Assembly: GCF_021730395.1 (NCBI RefSeq)
Contig: NC_069371.1
Coordinates: 49,176,001-49,240,000 of the forward strand
Length of the DNA stretch: 64,000 nt
Reading direction: 5' to 3'
Source: Mercenaria mercenaria
Lineage: Eukaryota > Mollusca > Bivalvia > Venerida > Veneridae
Every line of letters begins with the position of its first letter. The first letter of the stretch is position 1. Both the position numbers and the translations under genes were made by a program. Below the pieces are notes generated by a model. The model saw nothing but the letters and a program-made list of their open reading frames with translations, ran no database searches and had not been told where the DNA came from. Positions 36,392-48,134 of this stretch are shown here, in pieces.

Positions 36392-39300
36392 ATGGAGTCT
36401 ACTGTTGTGAATTTTACCAGAGCAATAAAGCAAAAGGGAATATTATCTATAATTGGAATATTGTTGTTCGCTTTAAATGGAGCATGTGATGGATGTAAGA
36501 TATTTCCAATATATTGATAAGAGTTATTTATGTATAATATGTATTGCTAAAACTAGTCACTATAATGTTTAAATTGAATAATCCATGCTGTTTTGGCGTG
36601 CGCTTTTCTGTCTAAGTACCACATAAACAATCTTACCGAGGGTTCAACGCAATAAGGGCGTATCTACATATAATAATCATATGTAGATACGCCCTTATTG
36701 CGTTGAACCCTCGTAACATGATGACAGACGTCCAAACAGTAAGCTGAAGGATTATTTAGCACAAGTCGATAAAAGGTATTCGTCCATAACGAGCCATAGG
36801 TCATATAGTTGATTTTATATTGGCTTTAATATTTCATTATAACACACACAAAAAAATAACACGCTAATTTACATCATATGTGACCAGAAGGACAGCAATC
36901 TAGGAATTTTTGCTTGAACTAAGGTGGGGATTCTGTTTTTGGCAGAAGCATAAACTTTAGATATTTTACCTACCTTTTGATACATATTATCCTTTGTAAC
37001 ACGTTTATGACAACCCCGTGTAAAATTTGCACTGAACATCTACAAACTACACAGGCCCGAATGAATTTATTCAACTGATTTGAAATGTTTGCGAGGTATG
37101 CAAGTCTAATATGTTTTATACGATGCATTTGTATATGCTAGATGACATGGAAAACTACTGTGGCAAAGAGTTTAGTTTCATCTTGAAGGACGAATACCAG
37201 ATAAAGCTCGAACTAAATGACATGTACATTTATGATAACACTGACGACTACACATACCCGAGAAGAGGATACTGTGAGACCAAGTTCGAAGCCTGGTATT
37301 CAACCTATTCCAATCTCATGTTCTATTTTGAAGATCTAGACCTCGATTGCGATAAAGGCCATCTCGAGTTTTACACTGATGATAGTGGTTATATACGTGT
37401 GCCGGGTAAGACAGTTTAAGTTTTTCTTGGAGAATAGATAAAGATTCACTTAGTGCCATTATGCCCATTTTTAGAAGCATTATGGTTAAACTGCGGTATA
37501 TAAATAACCATAATTTGATTTCTGTATGTTGCTGATTTGTTATCACGGCATCTATTAATTTATTAATAAACTGGATTTTGTTGGGCATGTTTAGTGGAAA
37601 CATATTTTTTACGAGAATACAAGAATGCTTTTTGAAAAGTCATAACAAAATATTCCTGCTGCAATTTATGACACTTATCCAACTGTTTCAGGCTTGGAGA
37701 GAGACATTTGTGGGTACGACAAACCACAGGGTGTATTTACTGTGGACAAACGGTATATCCGAATAAAATACGTCCCTAAAAGTAGCCAGTACATTAGTGA
37801 TATATTTTCCATTATAATTACAATATATGGGGATGGTAAGTACATAGCCTTCCTATATTCCTTACCTTTGCATATTGTTTATTATGTTTAGTAAAAGGAA
37901 GTGTTTACTTTAGTAGTGGATGTCATATTTTTGCTTCTCATATTACATTAAATTGTACTAGATGACTGTTATAAAATTTGATATTAACCTTATGAGATCT
38001 AGTGATGAATCATTTAATCCTTATTAATTGTAGCTATGGAAAGCCGGAGCTGCCTTCAGTTTAACTTGACTATTCCAATAAAAGAGTTACTGTACTCGCC
38101 AATGCATTAAGCTTAAAGCCTTTTAGCTCAACTAATCGGAGAATAGGGGGGCTATTCTACTCGCCCCGGCTTCGGCGTCGGCGTCAGGGTGAGCTTACTT
38201 GGTTAAAGTTCTTCGACAACCTTTCTTTAACTTCTCATTAACATTGTTAAGCATGCAGACAAATTATGTGCAGGAACTGGGCCGATTATACCCAAGGTCA
38301 AGGTCACCAAGGTGTTATACTTATATTTAAGGTAAAAGATTTTCGGCAACCTTTGTTTTACTGTCATATCTTTGTTACTATTACTTATATCTTACTGTAA
38401 CTTCACACAAACATTGTCCAGCATACAAAAAGGTATGTGCAGGGGCTGGAATCATTATATATAAGGTCAAGGTCACCCAGGTGTTATACTTTGGTTATTT
38501 TCAAGGTTAAAATTGTTCAACAACCTTTGTTTTTCTGTCATATCTTTGTTACTATTGCTTATAATTATCGTACTGTAACTTCACATAAAAATTGTCCAGC
38601 ATACAAAATTGTATGTGCAGGGGCTTTGCCCATTATACCCAAGGTCAAGGCTACCTATGTGTTATACTTAGGTTATTGTTAATGTTAAAGTTTTTTGGAA
38701 ACCTTTGTATCTCTGTCATATCTTTGTTACTATTGCTTGTATCTTACTATTTAAGTTCACATAAACATTGTTCAGCATACATACAAAGTATGTGCAGGGG
38801 CTGGGCCCATTATAGCCATGGTCAATGTCACCAAATTGTTATACTTGGAATTATTTTCATATTAATTTTTTTTGAAAGCTTCGTTTAAGGACGTATCTTT
38901 GGTACTTTAAAGATAATGACTTGAAATTAAAGATATTTCTTTATAATCATCATCTGCATGTGTGGTTACAATCCCCATAACCCTGATTTGTATTTTTGAC
39001 CAAATTAAGCCCCTTTCATACTTATTTTTTTTTACAAACTTCGTTTTCTGGACATAAATTTTACATCTCTGAGTAGAGGGGTCTTTTTATGTCTTGGTGT
39101 ATCTTGCTTTTAAAGAAGAGTTCTCTTATTGAGACATTAATTCATTTTACTGTCAAATCGCCGAATAGTGGATCGCGCTGTTTTACGGGCAGCTCTTGTT
39201 TTTCATCTTCTGTATATCTATTTATTAAAATAAGTATTGTCCCTGTTTTCATCAAACTTCAGGAGTCAGGTATCCGAACGATTAGAGTCACTTCGGTCAG

Positions 39301-42101
39301 TTGTTTTAATAGTGCTGGTTAAAGTTTTATGTAAAGCTTCTCAGTTTCAATAAATGTCTTCTAAATTACTGGCGCAGTTGTTAAAAGTCAACATACGTCA
39401 CATAAGGTCTGGCCTTAGAAGAGACAGACACTTTTGGGATAACGGTATCTCAAAGGTCAAGGTCACCAGAGTGAAATATTGTAAAAGTCAGGTTCAAATT
39501 TTGTGACAAGCTTTTATCACATAATATCTCTCATTATATATATATATATATATCCTTTATACCCTATTTCTAACCGCCAACCAAACTTGTTCTACCCTCT
39601 CATTCCAAAAGTTATACGCAACAATCTTACGCAACCGTCCCCACAAAAATGATATTAATTAGCAACATATCTAGTACTTTTTTTTTAGTTTTGTTATACA
39701 CTCTATGCCACTATTGCCACCCCAGTTACTCTCCCATTTTGTTTTCTTTTGTTCATTTCTTACTCTTGAATCAATTATAACTTACATTTTCTTATTATAA
39801 GTTTTACCCAACCCACCCCGATTCTACATCCCACTTCCCATTTTTTAATTTCATTTTACATTCCTCACACTAACTTATATCCCGTACTGTTTCTTAGACT
39901 CCCTCATACGTCAACCGCCTTAGCCGACCCGATGCACCCATTCTTGCAAACTCCATCCCAGCAAACCACAATCCCACTACCAAAAGTAACGTACAATTTT
40001 TTTATATTATGTGCTTTTTTATTGTGTATTATATATACCTATCTTTATATTATGGACATTCTTTATTTTACGATGTAGAGTTGCTATAATTATATAATGT
40101 AGATCAGAGATTATAAAAGGTAGAATTATTATCATTTGGTGTATTTTGTATGTGATATTATGCAGAGGGTCATAATATTTTATACACACATACTGTAATA
40201 TAACATCTACAGCTTATGATAAACAATGTACAACAAACGATGAGATACGCCGACATAATTCTGTAACGAAAGGACACCATTCGAGGAAAATATACGTCTT
40301 ATTCCGTTAAAAGATACTATAGCGCGAAGGGCCTCCGCGTATTGTCACATGTTGAAAATTCAAAACTTTGTCAACTTTCCTCATATGTATTATCGTTATC
40401 AAGAAATCAGAACTGGACATGCTCATTCTAGAAGATGATATTACTTGTGAAAAAAGCTAAAAAGCTTAAACATCACTGAGACCATCTCATTTTCAGGTTA
40501 TTGTCCAAGCTATGCACACGAATGTGCCAACTCTCGATGTATAGATGAAGACCTTGCATGTAATGGCTATGACTCGTGCGGGGATGGTTCTGGTTGTGAC
40601 CTTAGCACGGGTACAATCGTCGGTATAGTGATAGGAAGTCTTACTGGGTTTGCTTTAATTGTCAGTGTAATCGTCTGCTGTATCTGTTGCAAGAGGCGTA
40701 GTGGACAAACTCCCGGAATGGTGCAGGTAAAGTTGGGTTTTTTTAGAATTTATCTGAAAGCAAAAAGTTTAAAAATGATGGCAATGAGTGTGGAGTATAC
40801 ACCGCAAAATATATACAGCAAGGAAATAGTTGTGCTCATGATAGAATAATAGAATTCACAATTCAGTACGAACCATGTGAGTCCACCCGCTTAGCTCAGT
40901 AAGGAGAGCAAATATCTACAAATTGCGGTGTCGTGTCATATGTGCCATTTATTGCGACTGCCAACATTGTAAACACCACAATTTTTAATCATATATATAA
41001 TAAATAGTATATAATATAATAATATATAAATAGTTCAATCAAGGATCTAAAAAAATACATGCAACAAGTGACTTAGATTATACATTGTGTATCGTCCTTT
41101 TTGCAAACACACACGTGATTAGAAATGTTTAATCTCGAAATCATGCATTTTTAAGTTTGGGGTATGGCAAAAGAAATTCTGAATTAAATAATACAAATAC
41201 AAGTTTCAAATGAATCAATAGTCTAGCCTTCACTCTGTCAAGGATATCAAAACATTTCATCTTCTTCCCCACCAAACACTGTTCCATTATTTTCCATACC
41301 TTACAAAGTTCTATAACAGATTTTTTTTAAAGAACATTCCTTACTAGTATTTATTTTTGTTTTAATTTTAGGTTAAGGAAGACTATCCTTTCTTTACAAT
41401 ACAATTCTGTTTGCATTGCAGTATCATTCTGCTACTTATTGATAATAACATACCCTCATCTCAAATTATTCTTCACTTATAATCCATTAGGAAAAAATAA
41501 ATAGTCTTGTTAAAGAAAAATCAGATATAGTTTCTAAATGAATAAATTAATATGTAGCTTGAACCTTTAACCCCTGCTCGATTTTGAAATGGTTGTTACA
41601 TGAATTACTTACCTACGAGAAATAGCAGTTATTTTCGTAGGTTCTTGTGTCTAGCACCAGCTAAGATCATTATGCCAAATGGATGATATACGAAAAATAC
41701 AGTTTCTTTTCGTATTTTAAAGCAGCATTAGATACAAAATTTGCAATTATTTATATTTTTAGAACACAGCCAATCCAGCGGTCACATATTCAACTCCAAA
41801 CCAACATACATATAGCCAACCAATGTACGGGGTAAACCAAGGATCACCGTACAACCCCAGCCAATCTCCATACCCTCTTGCCACTGCACCAAACCTTCAG
41901 CCTACGGCTCCAAACCTACCGGATTACAGCCATCCGATGAATGATGTTAGTCAGGGGACACACTATCCTACAAACCAGGCATACTATCCATCCGTATCAC
42001 AAACTTCGGAGACTAATCAACAACCAGTTGACGGGAAGCAATATAGTGTTCCCCCACCGCGGTATAGTGAAATTGTTAACTCTGAACAAGGCATAAATTA
42101 A
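36392..42101 (+). CDS. CUB-LDLa single-pass membrane protein with PTAP and PPRY tail, paralogue E
   Basis: Five exons: 36392-36494, 37142-37405, 37692-37835, 40497-40726 and 41763-42101, phases 1,1,1,0, total 1080 nt (359 residues plus stop). Residues 1-34 hold a hydrophobic signal-like segment (ILSIIGILLFALNGACDG). Residues about 37-166 form a CUB-like domain with four cysteines (NYCGKEF, GYCETKFEAWY, LDLDCDKGHLEF, DICGYDKPQGVF). An LDLa module follows (CPSYAHEC, SRCIDEDLACNGYDSCGDGSGC), with a shortened acidic Ca-binding box. A transmembrane helix lies at about 208-235, then Cys-rich CCICCKRR. The Pro/Tyr/Gln-rich tail has PTAP (about 294-297) and PPRY (345-348), motifs known to bind Tsg101 and Nedd4-type WW domains. 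CUB-LDLa-TM order resembles NETO/LRP10/12 proteins, but with one CUB and a smaller size. Divergent from gene D, about 2.2 kb apart; a shared promoter region is possible. Confidence 0.85.
36637..36713. mobile_element. 77-bp hairpin MITE
   Basis: CGAGGGTTCAACGCAATAAG and the rest of a 35-bp arm pair exactly with the reverse complement ending CCCTCG, leaving a loop of about seven bases. In intron 1 of gene E. Confidence 0.9.
38110..39480. repeat. Tandem repeats of about 165-170 bp, with GGCGTCGGCGTC leader
   Basis: After a leader with CCGGCTTCGGCGTCGGCGTC (about 38176), units with CAACCTTTGTTTTACTGTCA, TTCACACAAACATTGTCCAG and AAGGTCAAGGTCACC recur near 38206, 38345, 38520 and 38690. A further AAGGTCAAGGTCACC is near 39457. 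Fills much of intron 3 of gene E. Frames over it are artefacts. Confidence 0.8.
39481..40496. other. Intron 3 remainder of gene E
   Basis: Contains a short (TA)n tract (39535-39553) and C/T-rich sequence near 39560-39980. No gene or element recognised. Confidence 0.5.
40885..40945 (+). mobile_element. Truncated tRNA-like SINE head
   Basis: CCGCTTAGCTCAGTAAGGAG with a box A-like core, followed by ATTGCGGTGTCGTG. Resembles the head of the type 2 SINE (TAGCTCAGTAGGTAAGAGCG). Box B not preserved. In intron 4 of gene E. Confidence 0.5.
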
Positions 42102-42167
42102 CACATGAATTAATGTACAAACAGCTTGTACGCAAGTTTTGTGTAATGTTATTGAAGAAAATATTTT

Positions 42168-42173
42168 ATTAAA
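42168..42173 (+). promoter_or_regulatory. Candidate polyadenylation signal of gene E
   Basis: ATTAAA 67 bases after the stop codon of gene E; the commonest variant of AATAAA. Confidence 0.5.
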
Positions 42174-42237
42174 CTCAAAAGTCTTGCTTTGACACTGAAG
42201 CAAACAGTTCTATAAAATATTTTTATTAAAATTATCC

Positions 42238-42530
42238 AAGCGGGTAAGGTTGATACAGTTAACATCATATTTCTACCTGTGATGCTTTGTTCATACTAAT
42301 ACATTTGTATTACTGAAGGTATACATGCGAGAAAGGTTGATACAGTTAACATTATATTTCTATCTGTGATGCTTTATTCATACTAATATTACTGAAGGTA
42401 TACATGCGAGAAAGGTTGATACAGTTAACATTATATTTCTACCGGTGATGTTTTATTCATACTAATATTACTGAAGATATACATGCGAGAATGGTTGATA
42501 CAGTTAACATTATATTTTTACCTGTTACGA
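42238..42530. repeat. 79-87-bp tandem repeat, about 3.5 copies
   Basis: GTTGATACAGTTAACATTAT recurs at 42249, 42336, 42415 and 42494 with ATTCATACTAATATTACTGA between. Immediately downstream of gene E. Confidence 0.9.
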
Positions 42531-43158
42531 CTAAAATTAGGACTATTCCTAGGGGTGCTTCAGGGCTCCACCAACTTAAAACGGCGAAGTTGGCAGAAAT
42601 CAGCAACCATAATTTATATTTCACTGTTATATTTCAATAATTCCCTAGAAAACATGTAATATTGATTTAGGTCATCCTCACTTGGATGATTAAAATCAAT
42701 ATTTTCATAAACGTCGTTTAAGTGGCATGAAGGCAGTTTCTACCTTAAGAGTCACTGAAACGAATTTGCAGACGTATTAGCTTAAGCTTTAGGATAACAC
42801 CGTTCAAGACCGATATGAGAACTTTTCTTGTTATTCACATTTTATAGGGCGCATTGATCCTTTCAGGAGAGTTACTCCTGATGTATGATATCTAAAGTTT
42901 TCAGTACAATGTCATGATGGTGAATTTGTAATATTTTCATTTGGTTCATCTTTGTCATTACCATGATAATTTTACTACTCATCTACTTCACTGTGTTTGA
43001 TCAATGTATAGTTGTTTAAACGTTTTATTCAAACAATATTGCTCCTTGCAGGACTGGAGCGGTCTTCTGCACATGTTCAGAAATGATTATCATTTGGAGA
43101 GCACGACAAAAATACGCAAATTATTGCATGTCCACACGCATTTAGTGTAAAACTATAA
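42531..43158. other. Intergenic, nothing recognised
   Basis: AT-rich sequence between the tandem repeat and the long-TIR element; no exon or RNA recognised. Confidence 0.5.
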
Positions 43159-43160
43159 TA

Positions 43161-44072
43161 CGAGGGGCGTTCAATATGTAATGTTACTCCGTATGTAGTT
43201 CCGTAACCGCTGGTTATTTTTAGATGCGGTTTTCGGCACATTATAGAGCTATTTATTGGAAACACAATGCTATATAAATTATAAAAATCGGCAGGTTCAA
43301 AGTAAAAATATAATCATTTGAGTGAGGTGTACTCGGGTATACTGGACCATAATTATAATTTAGGTTTGTCCTGGGGATCCAAAGTCTCAGAAAAAAGAAT
43401 AACTTGTAAAATCACAAAATTCTATCATTTTTCTACGAGGTACTGCAATTTGTGACGAGTCTGCGTTTGTTTTAAACTATTTATTGCATTTTTAATTTTA
43501 CAACACAACTAGAAATTCTAAACTCGAATTTTATTCCATCTGGAATGGGTGTTGAGAGCGATTAATCAAAGTTGTAAGAACTAGTTCCGCAATCGAGAAT
43601 TAAGATACTAGTATCAACTTAAGATACCAGAATTTTTTAAATGATAATTATCACCCCTGACAAATTTGCAGAGGGTTATTGTACACAACTTACTATTTTT
43701 CGAGTAAAAATATACACACTCAATTTAATAGTGTTATAAACTTTTTTATTTTAGTTTTCAAATGCTTTTTGTGAAGATCATGATTTGTTTTATCTCTTTA
43801 AACTGAAAATTGAACTATAGTTCTAGTTGTTGAATAGTAGAATCAAGGAATTGCATATCACAATCTCAATATTTTGGACATAAAATTGTCCAGTATACCC
43901 GAGTACACCTCACTCAAGTGATTTTATTTTAAGTTTGAATCTACCGATTTTTATAATCTATACAGCATTGTATTCCCAAAATTACTCTATAATGTACCGA
44001 AAACCGCATCTAAAAATAACAAGCGGTTATGGAACTACATACGGAGTAACATTACATATTGAACGCCCCTCG
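43161..44072. mobile_element. 0.91-kb MITE with about 186-bp TIRs and TA target repeat
   Basis: CGAGGGGCGTTCAATATGTA (43161) pairs with the reverse complement ending at 44072; the arms run to about 43347 and from about 43888 with few mismatches. TA flanks both ends. The ends and TA site suit a Tc1/mariner-type non-autonomous element. The core has no transposase. Confidence 0.85.
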
Positions 44073-44535
44073 TATGTATGATATACTGACTAAAGGTTAG
44101 AATTATTATTATCAATGTTACAAAATATATACATTAAAGATACTTAGCATTCGATACACTTGAATCCGGTATATACCGTAATTTATCACAGGCGCTCCAG
44201 GTTTGCAAGGAGTCGAAGTTATATTCAAAAGCGTCATTGATTTACATTATTGTAGAATGGTTCAATATATGGCGGAGGCTTGATCGATGTCTTGTTGCCT
44301 TTTCAAACTTTTGCAATTACCATAATATATAAAGGAGTGAATGGGGCTTGGTCACAGGCTGGGGTATCATTAAGACCCACTTCTTAAATTTGTGTTCTTG
44401 CATGTCGAGAGCCAGATTCTGAACAAGAAAAACAACATGTAAATGTATATTGAATGATAAACACAACTCATAGGGTTTCAGATCAAATATCTGTGCAATT
44501 TTTCATTTTCATTTGTTTTCATTGCAATTAATAAG

Positions 44536-44580
44536 GTGTGCGTGCGTGCGTGCGTGCGTGCGTGTGTGTGTGTGTGTGTG
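44536..44580. repeat. (GTGC)n then (GT)n microsatellite
   Basis: GTGCGTGCGTGCGTGCGTGC followed by about seven GT units, directly in front of the LINE relic. Confidence 0.95.
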
Positions 44581-45340
44581 ATATCCAAGCGTTTGATAGA
44601 GTTTGGCAGAAGGAACGAATTTTTAAAATACGACAATATATAGAATCCCTGGAAATTTGTTAGACTGGTTAGAAAATTATTTTATGAATAGAACTCAAAA
44701 AGTTTTCTAGCTCAGTAGGTAAGAGCGTTGGTCTACGGATCGCGGGGTCGCGAGTTCGATCCTCGGGCGGGGCGTATGTTCTCCGTGACTATTTGATAAA
44801 CGACATTGTGTCTGAAATCATTAGTCCTCCACCTCTGATAATTCATGTGGGGAAGTTGGCAGTTACTTGCGGAGAACAGGTTTGTACTGGTACAGAACCC
44901 AGGAACACTGGTTAGGTTAACTGCCCGCCGTTACATGACTGAAATACTGTTGAAAAACGGCGTTAAACCCAAAACAAACAAACAAACAAACAAAAAACAA
45001 AAAGTTTTCGTCGGAACTTTTTTTTCAAAGTCACAATGTCTACATGGTGGAATTGCTCGGGGCTCAGTCCTTGGATCGCTTTTATTTCTTATCTATGTAA
45101 ATGATATAGCTGAAGTATAGCTAGAATATTTGCAGATGATAGTTCTTTAAACGTATTAAAAGTAGCATTGACACGACGTGAGAAACTCTTAATCATGACC
45201 TTCTAAAAACTAAGTTACAGTCCAAAAATTTGTTTGTAAATTTTAATTCTTATAAAACAGAAGTTATTTTCTTTTCCTATTGTAATAGTAACCTCCAAAC
45301 TTATATTTCGATAATGTACGCCTAACATTTGTTGAACATC
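44581..45340 (+). mobile_element. LINE reverse-transcriptase relic, split by a SINE
   Basis: Translated pieces match non-LTR reverse transcriptase: DIQAFDRVWQKERIFKIR, GNLLDWLENYFMNRTQKVF, then after the SINE GGIARGSVLGSLLFLIYVND (family motif G-x-P-Q-G-S-V-L-G-P-L-L-F) and RIFADDSSLN with the catalytic ADD. NFNSYKTEVIFF follows. At least two frame changes. The motifs fit a jockey/CR1-like clade. Confidence 0.85.
44708..44997 (+). mobile_element. tRNA-derived SINE (type 2) inserted in a LINE
   Basis: Begins TAGCTCAGTAGGTAAGAGCG (box A), box B GAGTTCGATCC, body ending CGGCGTTAAACCCAAAACAA and (CAAA)n. Exact 12-bp direct repeat CAAAAAGTTTTC at 44696-44707 and 44998-45009. Related copies at 28285, 31567 and 59888. 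Confidence 0.95.
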
Positions 45341-46789
45341 ATAAACATCTCCGTGTAACGTGTCATGACATGAACATATCGTCAATAAAGTTTCATCTGC
45401 CTCGAAAATCGTAGGGTCATTTGAAAATGGTAAAATTTCTGAACATTTACCGTCCTATTAAGCTACTGAAGTTTTTGTTTTCTCGCAAAAAATGGCTAAG
45501 ATTATTTTAGTAGCCTTACTGGTCGCAGCAGAAATAGTGACTTATATTTATTATACTGATGAATGAAGGAACAATGGTTATTTCTGGAATCCTGAAAAAC
45601 TTTCCATTTTTTTCCAAACAAATACACACTACTTAAAGTTGTCTGTATTTAGTTTTCAAAATAGAGTACATTCAATGTTTACTGTAATAGAATTCAGATT
45701 ATACCGGTGCTAGGGAGCGTGAGTGGTGTTGTATATTTCATTACCTCTCATGAATTGAGATTTTTTGCATAGTTGCATTCCATACAATCCACAGAAACTT
45801 CTTTTAAATGATATAAATCAACTTAATCACGATTTTGCATGGTTGCATTCTATGCTTCCAGAGAACCTTCTTAAATAAATATATTAATCAATCTAATCAC
45901 GAATATTATAGACAAACGTTTTAATGGTGTACCAATAAATATATTACGTAATCACTACTGGATGCACATACCATTAAACCTGGCTTAAAACCAAGTAAAA
46001 CGTCCACTAAAATGGGAAACACTGTTAATTAAACCAATTAATTCTTGCATCACTTTATTTAACAGGTTTCACAATATTAATGGGTTACATGTTAGAATAC
46101 CATTAAAGCACCCTTTTTGACCATGAATCGTGCCGTTTAAAATTTGGTTTGGTAGCTAAACAAGTTAATGGTTTTGAAAAATTAATTAAATTCTGTATAT
46201 TTTGATTTTAACAGGATGATTCATGGCCCTTAACTTTGATTTAATGCCCATTAAATGTTAAGGTTTTCTGCGATTTTATTTAAGAGTAAAATAAATGGCC
46301 CTTAACAGCAGTGTGATTCCCATTAAATCATACATTCTGTAAAATGTGATTGATATATTTTCAGAAGAAACAAAAAATTTTTGTTTGTTTGTTTGTTTGG
46401 CTTGCACTCGCCCCATTGAATGCTTATAATTCCAGTCCCATATTGTTCTAAAATAGACTTTAATCACAATAAATACAGACTACGCACACATCGTCTATAA
46501 TATATCATGATGTAATATTTAGTTTCATTAAAAGTTATTTCCCCTTAATGCAGTTACGCCATTTTTTTCAAATGTTTGCCAAATTGTGTTCCTACAAAAA
46601 TTGGATTTATTTCAATGAAATTCGGATGAAAACATATTAATCTATTTGATAACATCAATATACTTTATTTTGGTAAGGATAAATACGTACTGATGCATGG
46701 AATTTACATTATGAAATGTGTTCAGACCAGTTTAGATTTTCAAATTTTCCAATCCTTGAGTAGAAACTAAGGTTTATAGAAAAGTGAAC
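45341..46789. other. Intergenic; ATTAA-rich low-complexity patches
   Basis: Recurrent ATGGCCCTTAA, CCATTAAA and TTAATTAAACCAATTAATTC motifs (about 45920-46320) reappear at 47450-47720, suggesting an old repeat whose structure is not resolved. No gene. Confidence 0.4.
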
Positions 46790-46905
46790 AGTACACATGA
46801 TTGTGAAGATTTACAGTCTGATTTAAATTCATTTGGGGCATGGGCAGATCAATGGCTTCTTCGTTTCAATGAATCAAAGAGTGTGTTACGCTTGATTTGG
46901 GGGAG
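46785..46905 (+). mobile_element. Small LINE reverse-transcriptase fragment
   Basis: Reads DCEDLQSDLNSFGAWADQWL and LRFNESKSVLRL, the segment after the ADD motif in CR1/jockey-like LINEs (L-x-x-W-x-x-x-W-x-L-x-F-N-x-x-K). Flanks not recognised. Confidence 0.75.
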
Positions 46906-47857
46906 CTACTTGTGATGCAATCCCTCAAACATTTGCTTTTAGCTGTTTAAGTGGATGCACCTGAGCACAAAGTACTGAAGGAAAGCTAAATTGTGATCGC
47001 CCATTGTGCGCTTACATTGTCTTCAACAGTTGCTTTCTGAATACACCTGACACATAATGTCTGTACCAATAAAAACATGGTCAGAATGTTTGTCAAGATA
47101 AAAATGTTGAATAGTTAAAACTACCCACATGGTCACTTGATTTATTAAACCGGTACCTGTAAACCCTTCTCAGTACAGCACAATACAATACAATATCCAT
47201 TTATTTTCTCATTTCATATGAACATATGACAGAATGAGGATACAACATGACAAATGTTTGTACGAGGCTGTTAAATGTGTTATCATAAAAAATAATGAGA
47301 GAAAGGAAAAGAAGAATAAAATATTCTTCTAGCATTTTACAAAACAGTACATATGTAAAGATACTATTACATGTGTAGTAATACGTATTTTAAACCAATA
47401 CAGCAGATATCAATATGAAGTTGATTATCTTAAGATGCCTAACTCTGATGGCAAATTTTCATGGCCCTTAATTTGATATACCATTAAAATATTACGAACT
47501 CATTAAAATTGAATCTGTCATATTTAGTGAGACCATTAATCATTTTTTAATAATTAACAGCCATTGACAGAGTATTAACACAATTAATGGCCCCATTAGT
47601 ATTTACTAATTAATGTGGAATTAAGGGTTACATTTTTAATGGCAAAGAAATTTCATGCCAATTTAACTTTTCATGGAGTTTTAAGGAGCCAATTAACTTA
47701 TTTTAATGGTTTATTTTTAGCAGCTTTTCAAGCATAAATGTCCTAATTTAACGACATCGGCAGGTAAACGCGAAATAAAAGTACACTTCAGTAGTTCATG
47801 TGCTAAACATTAAATTTAAACATAACCACATGTTTTAAAGATGAAATATGTTCTATT

Positions 47858-48134
47858 TATTTATTTATTTTATTGGGTTTAAGTCGCACAGACAATTATA
47901 GGTCATATGGCGACTTTTCAGCTTTGATGGTGGAGGAAGACCCCATGTGCCCCTCCGTCGTGCATTATTTCATCACGAGTGGGTACCTGGGTAGAACTAC
48001 CGACCTTCTGTAAGCCAGCTGGATGGCTTCCTCACATGAAGAATTCAACGCCCCGTGTGAGGCTCGAACCCACAGTGATGAGGGACAAGTGATTTGAAGT
48101 CAGTGTTCTTAACCACTCGGCGACAGAGGCCCCC
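47858..48134 (-). mobile_element. tRNA-derived SINE (type 3), inverted
   Basis: On minus, a tRNA-like head GGGGGCCTCTGTCGCCGAGT, GGTTAAGAAC and box B GGGTTCGAGCC, then a body with GGTCTTCCTCCACCATCAAA and an A/T-rich tail (ATAAATAAATAAATAG). A second copy in the same orientation is at 50660-50937. Confidence 0.9.

Noticed and set aside
38437-38888. Plus-strand frames of 81 and 98 residues in intron 3 of gene E
   Set aside because: They lie on about 165-bp tandem repeats and share repeated peptides (QNCMCRGFAHYTQGQGYLCV-like).
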